Shown here piece by piece: positions 1-12,600 of a stretch of DNA of 64,000 bases. The notes below the pieces were generated by a model that was not told the DNA's origin, made no database searches, and saw only the letters and a program-made list of their open reading frames with translations. This stretch comes from Cylicocyclus nassatus (Eukaryota > Nematoda > Chromadorea > Rhabditida > Strongylidae), in the NCBI GenBank assembly GCA_958299035.1, contig CATQJL010000001.1, forward strand, positions 35,688,780 through 35,752,779. The letters are read 5' to 3'. Position 1 is the stretch's first letter. Every line of letters starts with the position of its first letter. A program made the translations under genes and the position numbers.

Positions 1-881
1 TTGCAGCAATGATGCAAGTTTACTGATGGGTTGAATTTAATAGGTAAGATCGTTCATAGTTCGCAATTTAATGAAAAAAATGGGTAATTGACTATACTGC
101 TATGTCGTTGCCATGCATGCATAAAAATTTCGCATCACTTTCTTGTGGTTTTCGATCCAGGGTCCATCACTTTATTAGGCTTCGTTCTAACACTTCTCTC
201 TCGGGTAATTGCTGCTGTTTCATGGGCAGTACAGCTAACCTATTTGCCATATATCAAAAAAATTTTGCCTCTTTATTCCAAAATTTGACACAAGTTTGAG
301 GGAGTTAAAGCCAGGCATAACCGTGCAGATGCGCTCGCCTTCTTTTCAGCAGTGCTGTTTAAGGAGTAGGGAGCGCATAGTTTTTGTACAATCAAGCAAA
401 AAATCTTTTCAAATAAACCAATTTTTAGATAATAGCAAGTTACAAATTGACTGCTCAAAAGAGTGTGGTAACTTTCTGAATTATCTTGTGAGCGGTTTAT
501 CAACTCTTCTTGCGAGGAAAGTCTTTCTATTAGAAGCGACCTTTCCATATGATACTTACAACACTAACGCCTCTGTGAACGCTAAGCTTAAATCTGCTTT
601 CTTCAATGCGGAACAATTCTCCGAAAGAACTTATGAGTGTTTAAAAGTTCAAACTTGCCATTTTATAAGTGGCCAAGATTAGCGAAAAGCTGTACATAAA
701 TCGCTGGAAGCAGGGGATCAATGTATCAAATGACTACGAGGACACAACATATGGAAATTTGCATAGGCATTTACACAGCATGTTAATTTTATGCCACTTA
801 AATGTCAACAAATTTAGGCTTCCAAACACTTAACTTCCTGCGGAGAATTGTTTTGTAGAAAGGGTAAACAATTTGGAATCA
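1..881. other. Intergenic, nothing recognised
   Basis: AT-rich sequence with only short open frames that lack splice context or recognisable motifs. I see no RNA gene, repeat pair or conserved protein here. Confidence 0.5.
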
Positions 882-889
882 CCGTCCAA

Positions 890-2015
890 CAGTGGCGGTC
901 TTAGACTTTCGGACCGGGGGTGGGCCAAAAAAATTTTGAATGAAGGCGGGTGGCGTTAACCACGCACTCCGAAGAAAATTTTTGGGTGCTTCTCAAATTT
1001 ATTGCGGTGCCACGCCCCCGAAAAAAATTTTTTTACAAGGCTAATTTGAATTTAAAAAAATTTGAAAATTATTATTAGGTTGGAAACTAAGTTTTGCAAC
1101 TGGTCTCATAACTTCCCTCTCACTCAACATGGCGCACTCAAATTTTGCCACCGCGTTGGTTATTACGTAAGCTACAAGCGCAGCTGCTGTCCTACCAAAT
1201 TCTGACGTCGCAGTGAGGGTTACAGTAGGTGTATGGTATGAAGGGGAAAAATTCAAAGTTTGACGGATTTGGCTGAAACTTGGCATAGGGGGGTTATCCG
1301 ATATGCTGATCACGAAAACGATAGTGAAATTGCGTTATAAGGGCTTTTTTGTAGGATTAGTGTAGGTACACGATATGGGGTCTTACCCTAAACAAGGAAA
1401 AAGGCGTTAATTCAACAGATGTGATGTCCGCGTTTGGCAGGTCAAATAACTTTACTATGTAAAGTCTCGGCGGAATTTGAGCTTCGGACTCTTTAGTCAT
1501 TGACGGTCGTCCCTAGCAGCTCTTGCGTACACCAACTCGTTCGACTTTATGAGGACGCCAAATCTCGACATGCCCCTAAATTTTGTTTCTTTCTTAATAG
1601 ACCAAAGGGGTCAACCTCCAGCAATAACCTTTAGACGAACCCGGATTACTGCGCATGGTCTAGGCTGCCAAAGGCTTCATTTTAGCTTGATTCCCAAAAA
1701 TTCTCAAATTTCACTAGTTTTCGAAAAACACCTGAAACTTTTCTATCTCGAGTTCAAAAATTATGCAATTTGTACTTACTTGTAGCTCACATTGGATTCT
1801 ACATAATGCCAAAGTTTGAGTGCGCCATGTTGAGTGAGAGTGAAGTTACGAAACCAGTTGCAAAACTTAGTTTCCAGCCTAATATAATTATTTACAAAAT
1901 CAAACAAGTCATTTGCACATTTTTATAACCCATATAGGTAAGTTTCAAATATTTCGCGACCCATTCTTGGGGGGGGGAGGGCGCTCCTCCCGCCCACCCT
2001 CTCGGTCCGCCACTG
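890..2015. mobile_element. Non-autonomous hAT-type transposon with 8-bp TSD
   Basis: The element begins CAGTGGCGG and ends CCGCCACTG, a classic hAT-style terminal inverted repeat. It is flanked on both sides by the identical octamer CCGTCCAA (882-889 and 2016-2023), which is the target-site length expected for hAT transposases. Internally, a segment near 1079-1180 is found again inverted near 1795-1885, so much of the element can fold back. No transposase frame is present, so it would depend on an enzyme encoded elsewhere. G-rich tracts lie near both ends. The exact target duplication suggests a fairly young insertion. A related end lies at 9024. Confidence 0.88.
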
Positions 2016-2023
2016 CCGTCCAA

Positions 2024-2990
2024 TGCTTTACACAGTGATATAAGTGTTGTGAAAAGGCCACTTCGACTAAAAAGGTCTCCTTTGTCAGAAATAGGCCGCT
2101 AGAAGAGCGGAACCTACCAGTTTTTCAGCCACAATCCTTTTTCCCCGATAATTATATTGCATTGACATTCGTGTGAAGTCATAGTGAACAAACATATGGA
2201 AGAGGACCAGATATGGCAACGAATACTTCGCAGTCAGGAAGACCGATTTTTGACTTCATGTTTCATGGACAGATAAGGACTATTTATCATTATCAGTTTT
2301 CTTTTGCACTTGTATCTAAACACTTTGTCGAACGCAATTTACTTCCACGATTATCGATCGTCTGCCAATCTTATCCACTTTGTGCAAGGTCCAAAGTTTC
2401 TGCTAATCTCAATCGGGCATTGCCATGGCGTGGCCCGTGTCACGGTTTTGCACCGTTTTCGGCTAGCTTGTCTGCTCTCTCTTCAGTTTCTTCGCTCTCT
2501 CCGATAGCTTGCATATGCAGCGCAAACCTCTGGCGGTGCGAATGCGCAAACTTGAGAGAACGAGCCGGGCCTGATCCGGTTGGGACAGGCTACACTTGGG
2601 ACACTGGGAGTTGGAGGGGGGAGGGGTAAGCGAGCACGCCGATTGCGAAACTACAATGAGACCGTGTACCCTTTGGGTTGTTTCAGACTGCCGCACTGAC
2701 TGCAGCAGACTGCAGCAGACTGCAGCTGACTGCAGCTGACCGCACTGACCGCACTGACCACACCGTCGCTGCCTCCTTTCGTAGAAGAAAAACAACCGCC
2801 ATTGTCAAAACAGCGTGATTTACGCCTAAGAAGGTCATAAGTTCCACAATTCTTCTCAATCAAATTTTGGAGATAGTTTTTTTTGGTATGTTCGTATTTG
2901 TTCTAATTCCTCCTATCATTGCATATACCTGTTTTGTAACATTCTAGCCCGTGTTGTCTTTTGCTTTTAGATATATACTGTTGTTGTTTG
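2024..2990. repeat. Repeat-rich spacer with CTGCAG-type tandem block
   Basis: About 2680-2765 is a run of short degenerate units of the type CTGCAGCAGA/CTGACCGCA. The same kind of block occurs in the opposite orientation near 4560-4645, where both copies adjoin a segment resembling GTTTCAG. At 2600-2640 a short GC-rich stretch resembles the subterminal part of the Helitron-like element at 49074-49385. Open frames across this block (for example 2213-2629) are low-complexity by-products and not genes. Confidence 0.55.
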
Positions 2991-3205
2991 TTTGAGCCAC
3001 AGCCAGGGTCAAGCGTGGGGTGTGGCAGGCCACAGCTGGGGTGTCGTATTGAGGGGTCTGGGAGGGGGGAGGGGTCGTTATCAAAGTAGATACTGATGTT
3101 AGTGATAACATGATAATCGTTCAATGTTAGATAGTCAGTGTGCAAAATACTGCACATCAATGTTTTGGCCTACCATAGTATACGTACAGTAAGCGTAATA
3201 AAAGA
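2990..3205. repeat. Dispersed repeat, copy 1
   Basis: This stretch is clearly similar to 16786-16984 in the same orientation. Both share GGTCAAGCGTGGG at the left, a central GATACTGATGTTAG followed by GATAACATGATA, and TTGGCCTACCA with TACGTACAGTAAGC at the right. The superfamily is unknown. Coding potential is not evident. Confidence 0.7.
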
Positions 3206-3798
3206 GCACTATAAACATAAAAGCATCATTTTGGTAACTAGAATGTAATGTCAAATAACCTTGTGGATCAAGTTTCAACGGATTTTGAGATTCCCAAATA
3301 TTGGGCTCAAGTAAATAGTATTTTTCAGACATGCTACTTTCGTTTCAAAGGTAAGTTAACTACTTCTTTCTGCATTTAATGAAAAAAACCACTACCTCTC
3401 AGCTCACATTAGGAATCCCACTTCGTATAACATCCGAACTATGAAACTATGAGCAAGCCAAAATCTCATTTGTTCCATTTTCTGCTTTTGATATCTTAGA
3501 TAAGAAAGGACCGTCAGGCTCAAATCACTTTTGTGTAAATTATGAGGCTTATTCTATCAAATATACTTATCCGTGTCGGTATCTTTCGCAATTTACATAG
3601 TAGCGCAGACTAGGGGATGTTACCGTAACCCAATATTTTCGCAATATTTTCCATTTGCATAGATGCGGGGAAACGACTATACCTTTCCCTAAAAGACACG
3701 ATTCAAAATGATTTTCCTACTGTGTGCAGAAGAAGGTTGGGCAATAGCAACGATCCAAAAAACGCAGAGATTTGAATGGTTTTGCAAATAAGTCAATG

Positions 3799-3858
3799 GA
3801 ATGTGGCACAACCCTTAAAAAGCTGTGGCCGCCACAGCGTTTTACGGGTTGTGCCACA
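3799..3858. repeat. Short hairpin
   Basis: TGTGGCACAACCC on the left pairs with GGGTTGTGCCACA on the right around a central GTGGCCGCCAC, giving a roughly 28-bp stem with few mismatches. It could be a MITE remnant or an RNA hairpin. There is no evidence of expression. Confidence 0.6.
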
Positions 3859-3901
3859 CCTGTAGACCAAGAACCCGTAGTTTTTGTAGAAGTGATTACC
3901 A

Positions 3902-4070
3902 TTTGATTCAACTGGCTTGGCTTCGGGAAGGCGGAGCTTCGTGACCTAATTAAGGCTAGGTAATGATCAGAGAGCACTCGCGTGAGAGAGAGTAGGCGCG
4001 TCGCTGGCGCAAGCGGCCCTAATTAGGTCACAAAACCCCGCTCTTCCAAAGCCAAGCCAGTTGAATCAAA
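3902..4070. mobile_element. GC-rich palindromic MITE (family 1), copy 1
   Basis: Inverted termini TTTGATTCAACTGGC and GCCAGTTGAATCAAA enclose a 169-bp palindromic body. The body has subterminal GTGACCTAATTAAGG and a central GATCAGAGAGCACTCGCG. Two further near full-length copies in this window (4647-4810 and 45782-45951) and one solo end (60486-60502) show it is a mobile family. It has no coding capacity. Confidence 0.85.
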
Positions 4071-4436
4071 GGTTAGAACTGAATTCGTTTGAGCAATAGT
4101 TGCTGTAGGCACAACCACTGCAAGCGAAAAATGGGACAAACGGGATTTTGGCTCGCTCCTAATTTTAAAGTTTGATGGTCATTTGAATTAGAATCTATGG
4201 TTTGGCTAATAGGGAGTAATGCTTCGTTGAGCACAAGAAAAGGTAGTAAATGCTTTTGAAATATAGTTAATCATTTTTGAAAATGGCCACTTCATTTGAG
4301 TGGCCCAATATTGAACCCCAGAATTCGCTAAGACTTGGCCCAAGAGGAATCTCTGACATGATAATCACAAATATGTTACTAATCATGCTAGATAAAGCTT
4401 TACGTAATGCCTACTGCAGGCAAACCAAAATGGGGA

Positions 4437-4646
4437 GGGGGGGGGAGGAGTATCGAGGCAGAACTTAGGAGAGGGGGGGGGGGTCGTATCCGGCGGTTGC
4501 GTGCCACACCTTTTGCTCGACCCTGGCCACAACTATTTATCCTCTCCACCTTTAGGCTTCAGCCGTTGCGGGCGTTGCAGTCGGTGCGGTCAGGTGCAGT
4601 CTGCTGCAGTCTGCTGCGGTCAGTGCGGCAGCCTGAAACAACCCTT
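4437..4646. repeat. Poly-G tracts and inverted CTGCAG block
   Basis: Two runs of consecutive G (about 4437-4445 and 4474-4483) precede a block at 4560-4625 made of CTGCAGT/GTGCGGTCA units. That block mirrors the one at about 2680-2765 on the other strand, so the pair forms a large, imperfect inverted repeat. Confidence 0.55.
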
Positions 4647-4810
4647 TTCATTCAACTGCCTTGGAGACTGGGGGGCGGGGCTTTGTAACCTAAGCTAGGT
4701 GATGATCAGAGAGCATGCGCGCAGGAGAGACGCAGACTGCGTTGCGGACGCGATCAGCCTTAATTAAGTCAAAAGCCCCGCCTTCTAGCCGCCAAGTCAG
4801 TTGAATCAAA
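4647..4810. mobile_element. GC-rich palindromic MITE (family 1), copy 2
   Basis: Same family as 3902-4070, more diverged at the left end (TTCATTCAACTGCC against TTTGATTCAACTGGC). The right end GTCAGTTGAATCAAA and central GATCAGAGAGCATGCGCG are retained. Confidence 0.8.
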
Positions 4811-6635
4811 GATTATTACTGGAACGAGTTGTACTAGTTGCTGCATAATTTCTCCGCTTGCAGTTCTGGAATTCAGCACAACGCAATTGTTCCAAATCAA
4901 CTTTTTCGACAAACTCAATCTCGCATCAAGCAAGTTTTTGGCTATCAAAGGAATATTAAGCCTGACAAAAAAACAATTTTGAAGTAAAAGCAAGTCACTC
5001 TACGTAATTCGTCAACATGGACAGAGCCGAGCCGATTATACAGTTAATAACATTATAAAATTCTTTTCGTCTATCAAATTTTACGCTTCATCAATCTGTC
5101 AGAACAGCGAAAGCAACTTCCCGGAAACAAAAATTAGCTCCTCCAGTTGACCGATGCCTAACATGGTTTTTAACCCAATGTAAGCCTTGCTCTCTTTTTA
5201 CTCACACGTGCCTTTATGAACAGTCTCCATCAATTGATCTTTCTTAATCTCAATGTTTCAACTAGTGCAGACTGAACAATAACATGAACTTTCAAAGCCT
5301 TGATTTTGGAGCCACCACATTCTATATTTTCGAGTTCTCCATCTCATCCCGAACCACCTTATTTTTGATAAATCAGCGACTGGAAAGCTAAAAAATGGCT
5401 GACTAGAAAGTGAACAGACAACAACACGTGCTCTGGTTTTGGATAGATTAATTGGATCTTCTTAAAACTTGGTGGTGCTTTCTTAGCTTCGGATATGACA
5501 TTTGGTCACAAAACCAAGGCTGAATAATTTAAGGGAGCCACACATGCAGCAATTTCTGGAAACGAGGACCTTGTTGCCTTCACAACAAGATTATGACATG
5601 CACTATAGAGTTTTTATAAAGAGAAATCGATAAAGAATACGACTTACGAAGTCACTGAAAGGGTATAGTTGACTGCACAGAATCGCCCGAACCCCGCTAG
5701 CGTGTCTCTTGCGGGCTAACATTGGCACTCGCGCGCATGAGTCATTATAGCGTCCGTACGCAGCCGCGTTGCAAGCACGCTCGCGTGCGCTCACCCTACA
5801 GCAAACCGAGCAATTTCGTACACTCGACTTTATCAAATCCGTTAGGGAAAAAGAATGGTGGCTTGTACTGTCTGCTTTGGCTGCATGTTATCTTACGCGC
5901 ACTAATGTACACTGAAGCAAAACCACCTACAGATTACTTTTTAGCTAATTAAGCGAGGAGGAAGGAGTTTGGAACTTTAGGAATTTTCAACAGCATTGGA
6001 AATATAGATGCAATTTTAGGGAATAAAATAGCTTCTTCGATTCAAGCAGCTTCTGCATGATCTGTCGCAAATAATTCCAAATGCCCATCGCTTATCTGGC
6101 TATTTATCATTGCATGTACGTTGCAAAGAGACTATATGATTGTTTTGGAGTACAATTTTGACAATCGTAAATTCCTACAAAGACCATACTAGAGCTCAAA
6201 AATTGTCGCTTTAACAGAAATTGGAAGTAAGGCAGTGATGAGCACTTGGTCGTCCACAGAGATGAGGTAGACTAGTGGTCGAGGGGGAGGGGGTCAACTT
6301 TATGTGACAATGACCGTCGGGAAGTTTTTTAGGCGTGGGCAATGAAACTGTTGGGTTGGTAAGTTTGGTTGGCATATCTTCCATTAGCTCCTCTAAAAAA
6401 CTGTTTCGGGTCAATCCGAACATTTTGCAGAGGGCATGGTCTTTTTACTTCAAAAATAATATCTACCCTGCTTTATTACCTGTGAGGGGCCCTGCCTCTA
6501 TAGTTCTTCAATGAAATGTTCACTTAAATTTCTCTCATAGTGTCGAGTAATCAGTTGACGGCCAAAATTATGGATCCACCTAGAGTTTCTGTCAGCTAAA
6601 GTAATTCTCGGCCTCCAGAGTCTTTTATGCATATA
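4811..6635. other. Intergenic, nothing recognised
   Basis: No convincing exon, RNA gene or repeat pair. Short frames near 5600-5950 are GC-richer than their surroundings, but they overlap on both strands and resemble nothing I know. Confidence 0.45.
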
Positions 6636-7142
6636 CAAGGTGTCCCAAAAAATGTGAGCACTGTTTGATCGTTAAAAACTCTCTTGTCTTCAAGTCTTTC
6701 GCCGAGCTTGAGGCGCCATTCTGTAGGGCGAGGGTTCAACTTAGATTTTCAGCATGGAATTTCCGATCTTTCTTCGTTACTATAGGATTACGGTATAAAC
6801 TTTCAGCATATTGTGCCACTGTGGAATAGGCCTTTTATTGGAAAAATCCCGTATGGTAAGGTTTTTAGGCGTGCCGATTCCAGTACACGACTTTTCACCA
6901 GTTTTTTGAGCTCTTTCAATGGTGTAATCGGACTTTTGATAAACCTTGGAAAAATTGCTACCCTAAAATAAATTAGCTTATGAACGAAGCACCACAGTAC
7001 AGTAACAAATAAAGACCGAAAATTCTTTTTCACGCTGTAAATCTAAGTTGAACCTCGCTCTACAGAATGGCGCCTCAAGCTCGGCGAAAGACTTGAAAGC
7101 AAGAGAGTTATTAACGATCAAACAGTGTTTTGGAACACCCTG
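6636..7142. mobile_element. Foldback Tc1/mariner-type MITE
   Basis: Terminal repeats of about 100 bp start CAAGGTGTCCCAAAA and end with its complement (...TTTTGGAACACCCTG). The arms are inverted copies that include the stretch GCTTGAGGCGCCATTCTGTAG. A TA dinucleotide flanks each side (6634-6635 and 7143-7144), as expected for Tc1/mariner insertion. No transposase is encoded. The interior near 6770-6840 resembles 35690-35760, so this and the element at 35581-36191 belong to one family. Confidence 0.85.
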
Positions 7143-7144
7143 TA

Positions 7145-9620
7145 TATAATCAAAAGTCAAAACAGTCGCTTTAGTCCAGCTTCATTAATTAAAAGAAACG
7201 CTTATCTGCTTTATTTGCTCAAAAATACTTCCATGCGTCTTTTTCCTGAGAATGTGTTTTTATTGGTAATTTTGCAATTTTTTGAATGGTTTGGAAGCGA
7301 TAAGGCTCCGTCTATCTTAAAGGTGCTTAGCAAAGTGAGCACTAGAAAGAAAATTTGAGTTTTCGTATTTGAAGCGCACACGACATAAACCTAACAGCAA
7401 GTCTGAGCTCAAATTCTTGCCTTCAAAATTGGTTTATGCTATTTTAGTAAGTTCAAACTGATGTAGAAGCATTATTTACATAGAAAGAAGTTTGTATACC
7501 ATACTCACGATTGTTCGCGAAGTCACATTTTGCTTCGTTTTTAAAGCATAAATCTTCGCGGTTCAATGATAATGTTAGGCCATATCAAAATACTTATCAA
7601 GTGATACCCCTGATTTTTTTGCCACTATAGCCGCTAATTATTGAATACACCCTGTATTTTATGTTGCCTTGTGACTCACAAAGCATTATGGTCAAAACCA
7701 GAAATAACTTCAAGGCTTGTTGCAAATCACTCTTTGCAGGATAATTCCTCAATTAGCCTGCATACTAAGATCTGCAAAGGTCTGCAACCGCTGCACACGG
7801 ACCCTCATACATACATACAATGTCATTACTCCACTTCAAGATCGCAAGAATATTGCAGAAAGAGTTTGAAGGCACAAATCTGAACGCAGGCCTACGAAGG
7901 TCTATGTCGGGTGCGCTTTGAGGACGAATACTCAAATTTTTAGTGCTCATTTCGGAGCTATAAGATATGGAGCCCAATCGCTTCCAAACCAGTTAAAAAA
8001 CTGCGGAATTACCTGTGAAAACACATTCTCGGGAACAAACTACGCGTGGAAGTTTTTGAGTGAAAAGGAAAAGCTGATAAGCGTTTCTTATAAAGAAATA
8101 ACACATCCGGACTGAAGTGACTGTTTTGACTTTTGACTATGTATATGCAGAAAAAAATTTGAAAGCCGACAATCACCTTAGTGTACAGAAACTTTAGGTC
8201 GATCTGTAGTTTTGACCAGCCTTCAAGATTGCTTTTTTCAAAATTTTGATTTTTCCTGCATAATCAAACGAAAGCAGGATCCGTTCTGATTACTGATGGT
8301 AGCCTGTTTGACACACAGCCGTACCAAATTTCAGATCAATCGTGAACTGACAGTTTCAGGGTGGATCTACAGTTTTGACCAGCACTGTACAATGTAACCT
8401 GATGGCATGCTTGGTCAGGGTATTGAAACTTGTTGAACCTTTTATCCTGCCCTTCATCATTACATTTCCAAGACCATAGCAGCTAAAATCAGGTTTCGAG
8501 CCACGGCATGGGAAAGCGATAAAGCGCAAAATGGAAGCAATGTAACATCTGTAGCAGCAGGCTCTGTCATTAAAACACCACATCCATTACAACTGCACGT
8601 TTCCAATCTTATCTGACGAACCTCAAACTATAACAGGCAAGACACTCAAGGCGTTCTGGATTTGTACGCGAAAACTCAAAATAAATGGAAAAAAATCATT
8701 GCCGTCACAAACGGGCTGGCAGCTTTTCGACATGCGGATTTTGATCTATGGGGGCTGTCAGGTCCAGCCAGGAAGAGCGAGGGCGCTGACACTATCAATA
8801 GCGCCGCAGCTTTACTCGGTGGTCGCTTCCTCTGTCTGCAAGACTATAAGATAAGCGCCAACCTCATTAGCGTCTTCTAGTCTGTTTCTGGCTCATTTGG
8901 TTGTTTAGTTGTACCGATATGATGAAAACGAAGCGCTAGAGATGATAGACCGCGAATATCTTCGAAGTTTTCGGGCTTTGAAGAAGGCGGAGACGCGCCG
9001 AAACGTGAGCCCGATAAATCTACCAGTGGCGTACCCAGGATTTCCGCTCAGCGGGGGGGGGGGGAGGAGAGAGTACAAAAATCATCCTAGAATGTTGGTG
9101 CTTGGCGTAAATGTATAAACAATTCGCTTACGCAGTTTCTCAACTCATGCAAGAGACTTTCGAAGATTTCGCGACCCATTTTCGAGAGGAGGGGGGACGA
9201 CACGCGACTCAGCAAGGGGAATTACGTTTTCGCTTATCTTTACATTTGTAACACATACGAGGTATACAAAAATGATGCGCAATATGGTGAAAAAAACTTA
9301 TTTCACTATACATACATGATTTTTACTCTAAAACATACATCTTTGCTGAGTGTCGATATTGGTCATACCACTTTCAACATGGAGAAATAACCGTAGGCAT
9401 TATTAGCTATAAAATCAACCATAAGTCAAATCAAGCGCCACGTATTGTAAACAAGTTTTACAACGTTTTTTCAAAGAAAACGACATCTAGAAAAAACAGG
9501 TTTTTTTCTACTTGCAAAACGGCGGAATCGTAGCAGCTTTTTATAACGCCGGGTTCGAGCTGAATTGAACGAAAAGATGCTGTGAAAGATATACACTTGG
9601 TTTTGATCTCTAGAACCTTC
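7145..9620. other. Gene-poor spacer with transposon remnants
   Basis: At 7641-7655 the sequence ACACCCTGTA is a solo end of the family at 6636-7142. About 8283-8388 is one end of a Tc1-like element, ending GACCAGCACTG before a TA. At 9024 CAGTGGCGTACCCAGG resembles a hAT left end (compare 890), followed by a poly-G run, but no matching right end is seen. No gene is recognised up to the first transporter exon. Confidence 0.55.
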
Positions 9621-9626
9621 CAGGCT

Positions 9627-12600
9627 ATGACATCCTTGGGTACTTTCGATCATAGATTAGCGTCATCTTCTGTCGTAGACTACCTACATTTAGATGCTGA
9701 CAAGGTTTTATCAGCATTTGGCAAGTATGGGCGATATCAGGTGAGTGTTCTTTCACCTTTCATCTTAATGTTAGATAGACGAATGAAATTTATTAGATGG
9801 TCATACATCTAATCCTGAACAGCGTTCATATTCTATTTGCTACCAACATGATGATAATGCCGTTCATAACGGAGGATCCAAAATTTGAATGCCAAATTAC
9901 ACCTCCTGAAGGAGTGCAATGGGTACTAACTGCAAAAATTCTGTGGCAAAATCCCGAAAAGATTTTCTGTTTTTAGGAATACACTATAGTGGATAAGTGT
10001 CATGTGAAAGATGGAAACAACTGGACGTTTACATGCGATAAGATACCTGGCGCCAGGTTGGAATAATTTTTGTACAAATTAAGAGAGTTTGAAATCTGCA
10101 AAATTTTTAGATACAATTACTCCGATGTGAATCACGAATCATTGGCTAGTGAATTCAATCTGGTCTGTGACAATTACGAGTCCGTTGAACATGGCGCTTC
10201 CGTATTCATGCTGGGTAACTTGCATATTCGCTTTTCTATCTCAGGATTTTAAAGGCACATTTATAGGTGGAATGATTGTTGCTCCCGTTATCACGCAGTT
10301 GTCGGATGTATATGGTCGACGCATGACATTTCTTATTCCGCTCTATGTAGCTGTGGTAGCTAATATAGTCTGTGCCATCGCTCCAAGCTATGCAATTTTT
10401 CTGATCTTCAGATTTATAGCTGGAGTGGCCTCATCGGTAAGCATGGAATTCCAGAATTTTATTTTCATTGAGTCATGGTCGTTACGAATTGAAAATTTCT
10501 TTTACCTCTTTCCTCTCTCAAAGGCAGTGTCCGTCCTATGTGGTCTAATCAAAGGACCCTGACTAGGCCAACGCCCAAACGGACGGCAGCTTGTAAAATT
10601 TATTAATAGCCGAGGAATGTTTAATTCCTATTGTGTTCGAGGACGCTAATTGGTTTGTATTATAATGTCTACATAGGGGACGAGTGGCGTAGTGGTGAGG
10701 CGCCGCTTTGACAAGTCGGACTAACGTCCGATCCCTGCCGCGGGGCCAACCAAATTAGTACCAGAGTAATCTGGGAGGATAAAAGCCATCATTTGATGAT
10801 TTGGTGGCCTCTCAATCCATTGCAAAAGCCTTCACGCATTCACCTGCGTCTTCGACTACGAAGTAGAATGCGTTCGGAGTATGCTTACAGATGGTATTGA
10901 AGAAACATCCTGGTACCACTTTGCATTCTATTAGACATGATCGGTAAAGATATCCGAAAAATGCGCCTCTACCCGTAAATACAACTATTTCCAAAATGAA
11001 ATTTGTAGAAGCTCCGTTCGAATTTAGCCTTAATCGTCCCGTGATCGGCACACCCTACGAACGCACAGTGCTATGACGAAGCTTGCGGTGGTACAAAGCG
11101 CATGCTGGCGCAACCTACTTCAGCAAACATCTTTGAAAGTGTCTAAGGAACTGGAAGTTTTTAAGTGCCTATATGCCTTGTGCTATTTCCAAGTGATGTC
11201 ACAATTACAAAAGCAAGAGGCATTCAACAGCATATTCTAGTGAAGGATCCCAAGTCGCGCGGCATTCGAAATTTTGTCACAGAAGCATCTCGTTGAATCT
11301 TTGTTGAGTCTGTTGGATCCGATTTACGTATTTGCTGTGCTGTTCTCTGGAAGAAGTTAGGAGCGCTTGAAGGTCCGAATTTGGAATTCAGACAGTGCCA
11401 TAACTTTAAGAAGGAGCTTTCTAAAACACTTATCTATGTTACCGGTGTACACATGTATTCCTTCTAGTCAGTACACCCACCGTCATGCTGATTGTGCACT
11501 ACCAAGATTGCTTTTTTGATGCACATCATTAATTGGAACCTTAATAAATAGACTTTAGTTGCTCATAACCTCGTCCAGAAACCGCATAGCAAATATGGAA
11601 GGTAGATATGGAAAAAACCAACTAGTTTAATGATATGCATTTCGTTCCAGGTGGCCGCAGCGATTTGGAATTCTTCCTTTCAGATGATGATAGTGAGGGA
11701 TACGTCCCCCTCCCCCTCCCCCGGCTGGAAAGAATCATTGAGCTTGCTTAGAGAATGCGACTTCTAAAGCCCATGTACGGTCTAAAGGCTGCTCCCCTGA
11801 CTTCTCTCTGCCCGCTCACACCTGAACTGACGAGCTTACAGGTTGTGCGCTTCACTTTCACATGGCAACTGCAAGCCATGTATCTACCCCTCTATCTCAA
11901 CACATATGTCCCTCCTTAACATGATGTGGGCAAGCGGCAGTTTTGCTTCGTTGCCACGCACGCATCCATCGGTGTGGCACAGAATTTCGCCCGTGATTCG
12001 TTGCCACGCTACGTCAGAGGTGGGTCCGCAACTTTCCGCAACTTCGCGCAAGCCGAAGCGAGATGGTCCGCGAGGGTCGAATGGCTTGAGATAGAAGATA
12101 TCTAAGAAACATGTTTTCATGTTGCATCACGCTGTTTAAGCACTGGAATATTCGTCCGCACCAATCAAAGCAAAGTTTCCAAAACGGGGTTCGGGGTTTT
12201 CACGCAATTTGCACTTTAGTTTCGGAATCGGGGCCATGGAAGGGCTTAAGAATGACGAAAAAGAAAATTTGTCCGGACGCTGCTTGGAACTGCAGCGAAA
12301 TGTTCTCCTCGCAATTTGAGGCTTTAAACTCGCCCTGCTTCACCAATGAAATGCAAATTTCACAAACAAGTTTATTTCTCGCCTTCAATCGAATGTCATG
12401 ACTTCACTTGTGCAATGGTGAGTCCAAGGGCAATTGCTTTCACACCGAGCCTGCACGAACAACGCTTTAAAAATTGATTTTCTTTGTATCATTGTCACGA
12501 GATAACTTGCATGGATCGGCGAAGCTTGGATCGATAACTGTATGAAAGAATGAATGAACGGAAACAATTGACTCTAGTTAACTGCAAGAAAGAATGAATG

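Noticed and set aside
2213..2863. Overlapping open frames of 138, 110 and 70 codons
   Set aside because: They lie across the CTGCAG-type tandem block, on both strands, with no domain or splice context.
10682..10750. Possible functional tRNA gene
   Set aside because: Only the A box is good. The acceptor and T arms do not pair, so a tRNA-derived SINE fits better.
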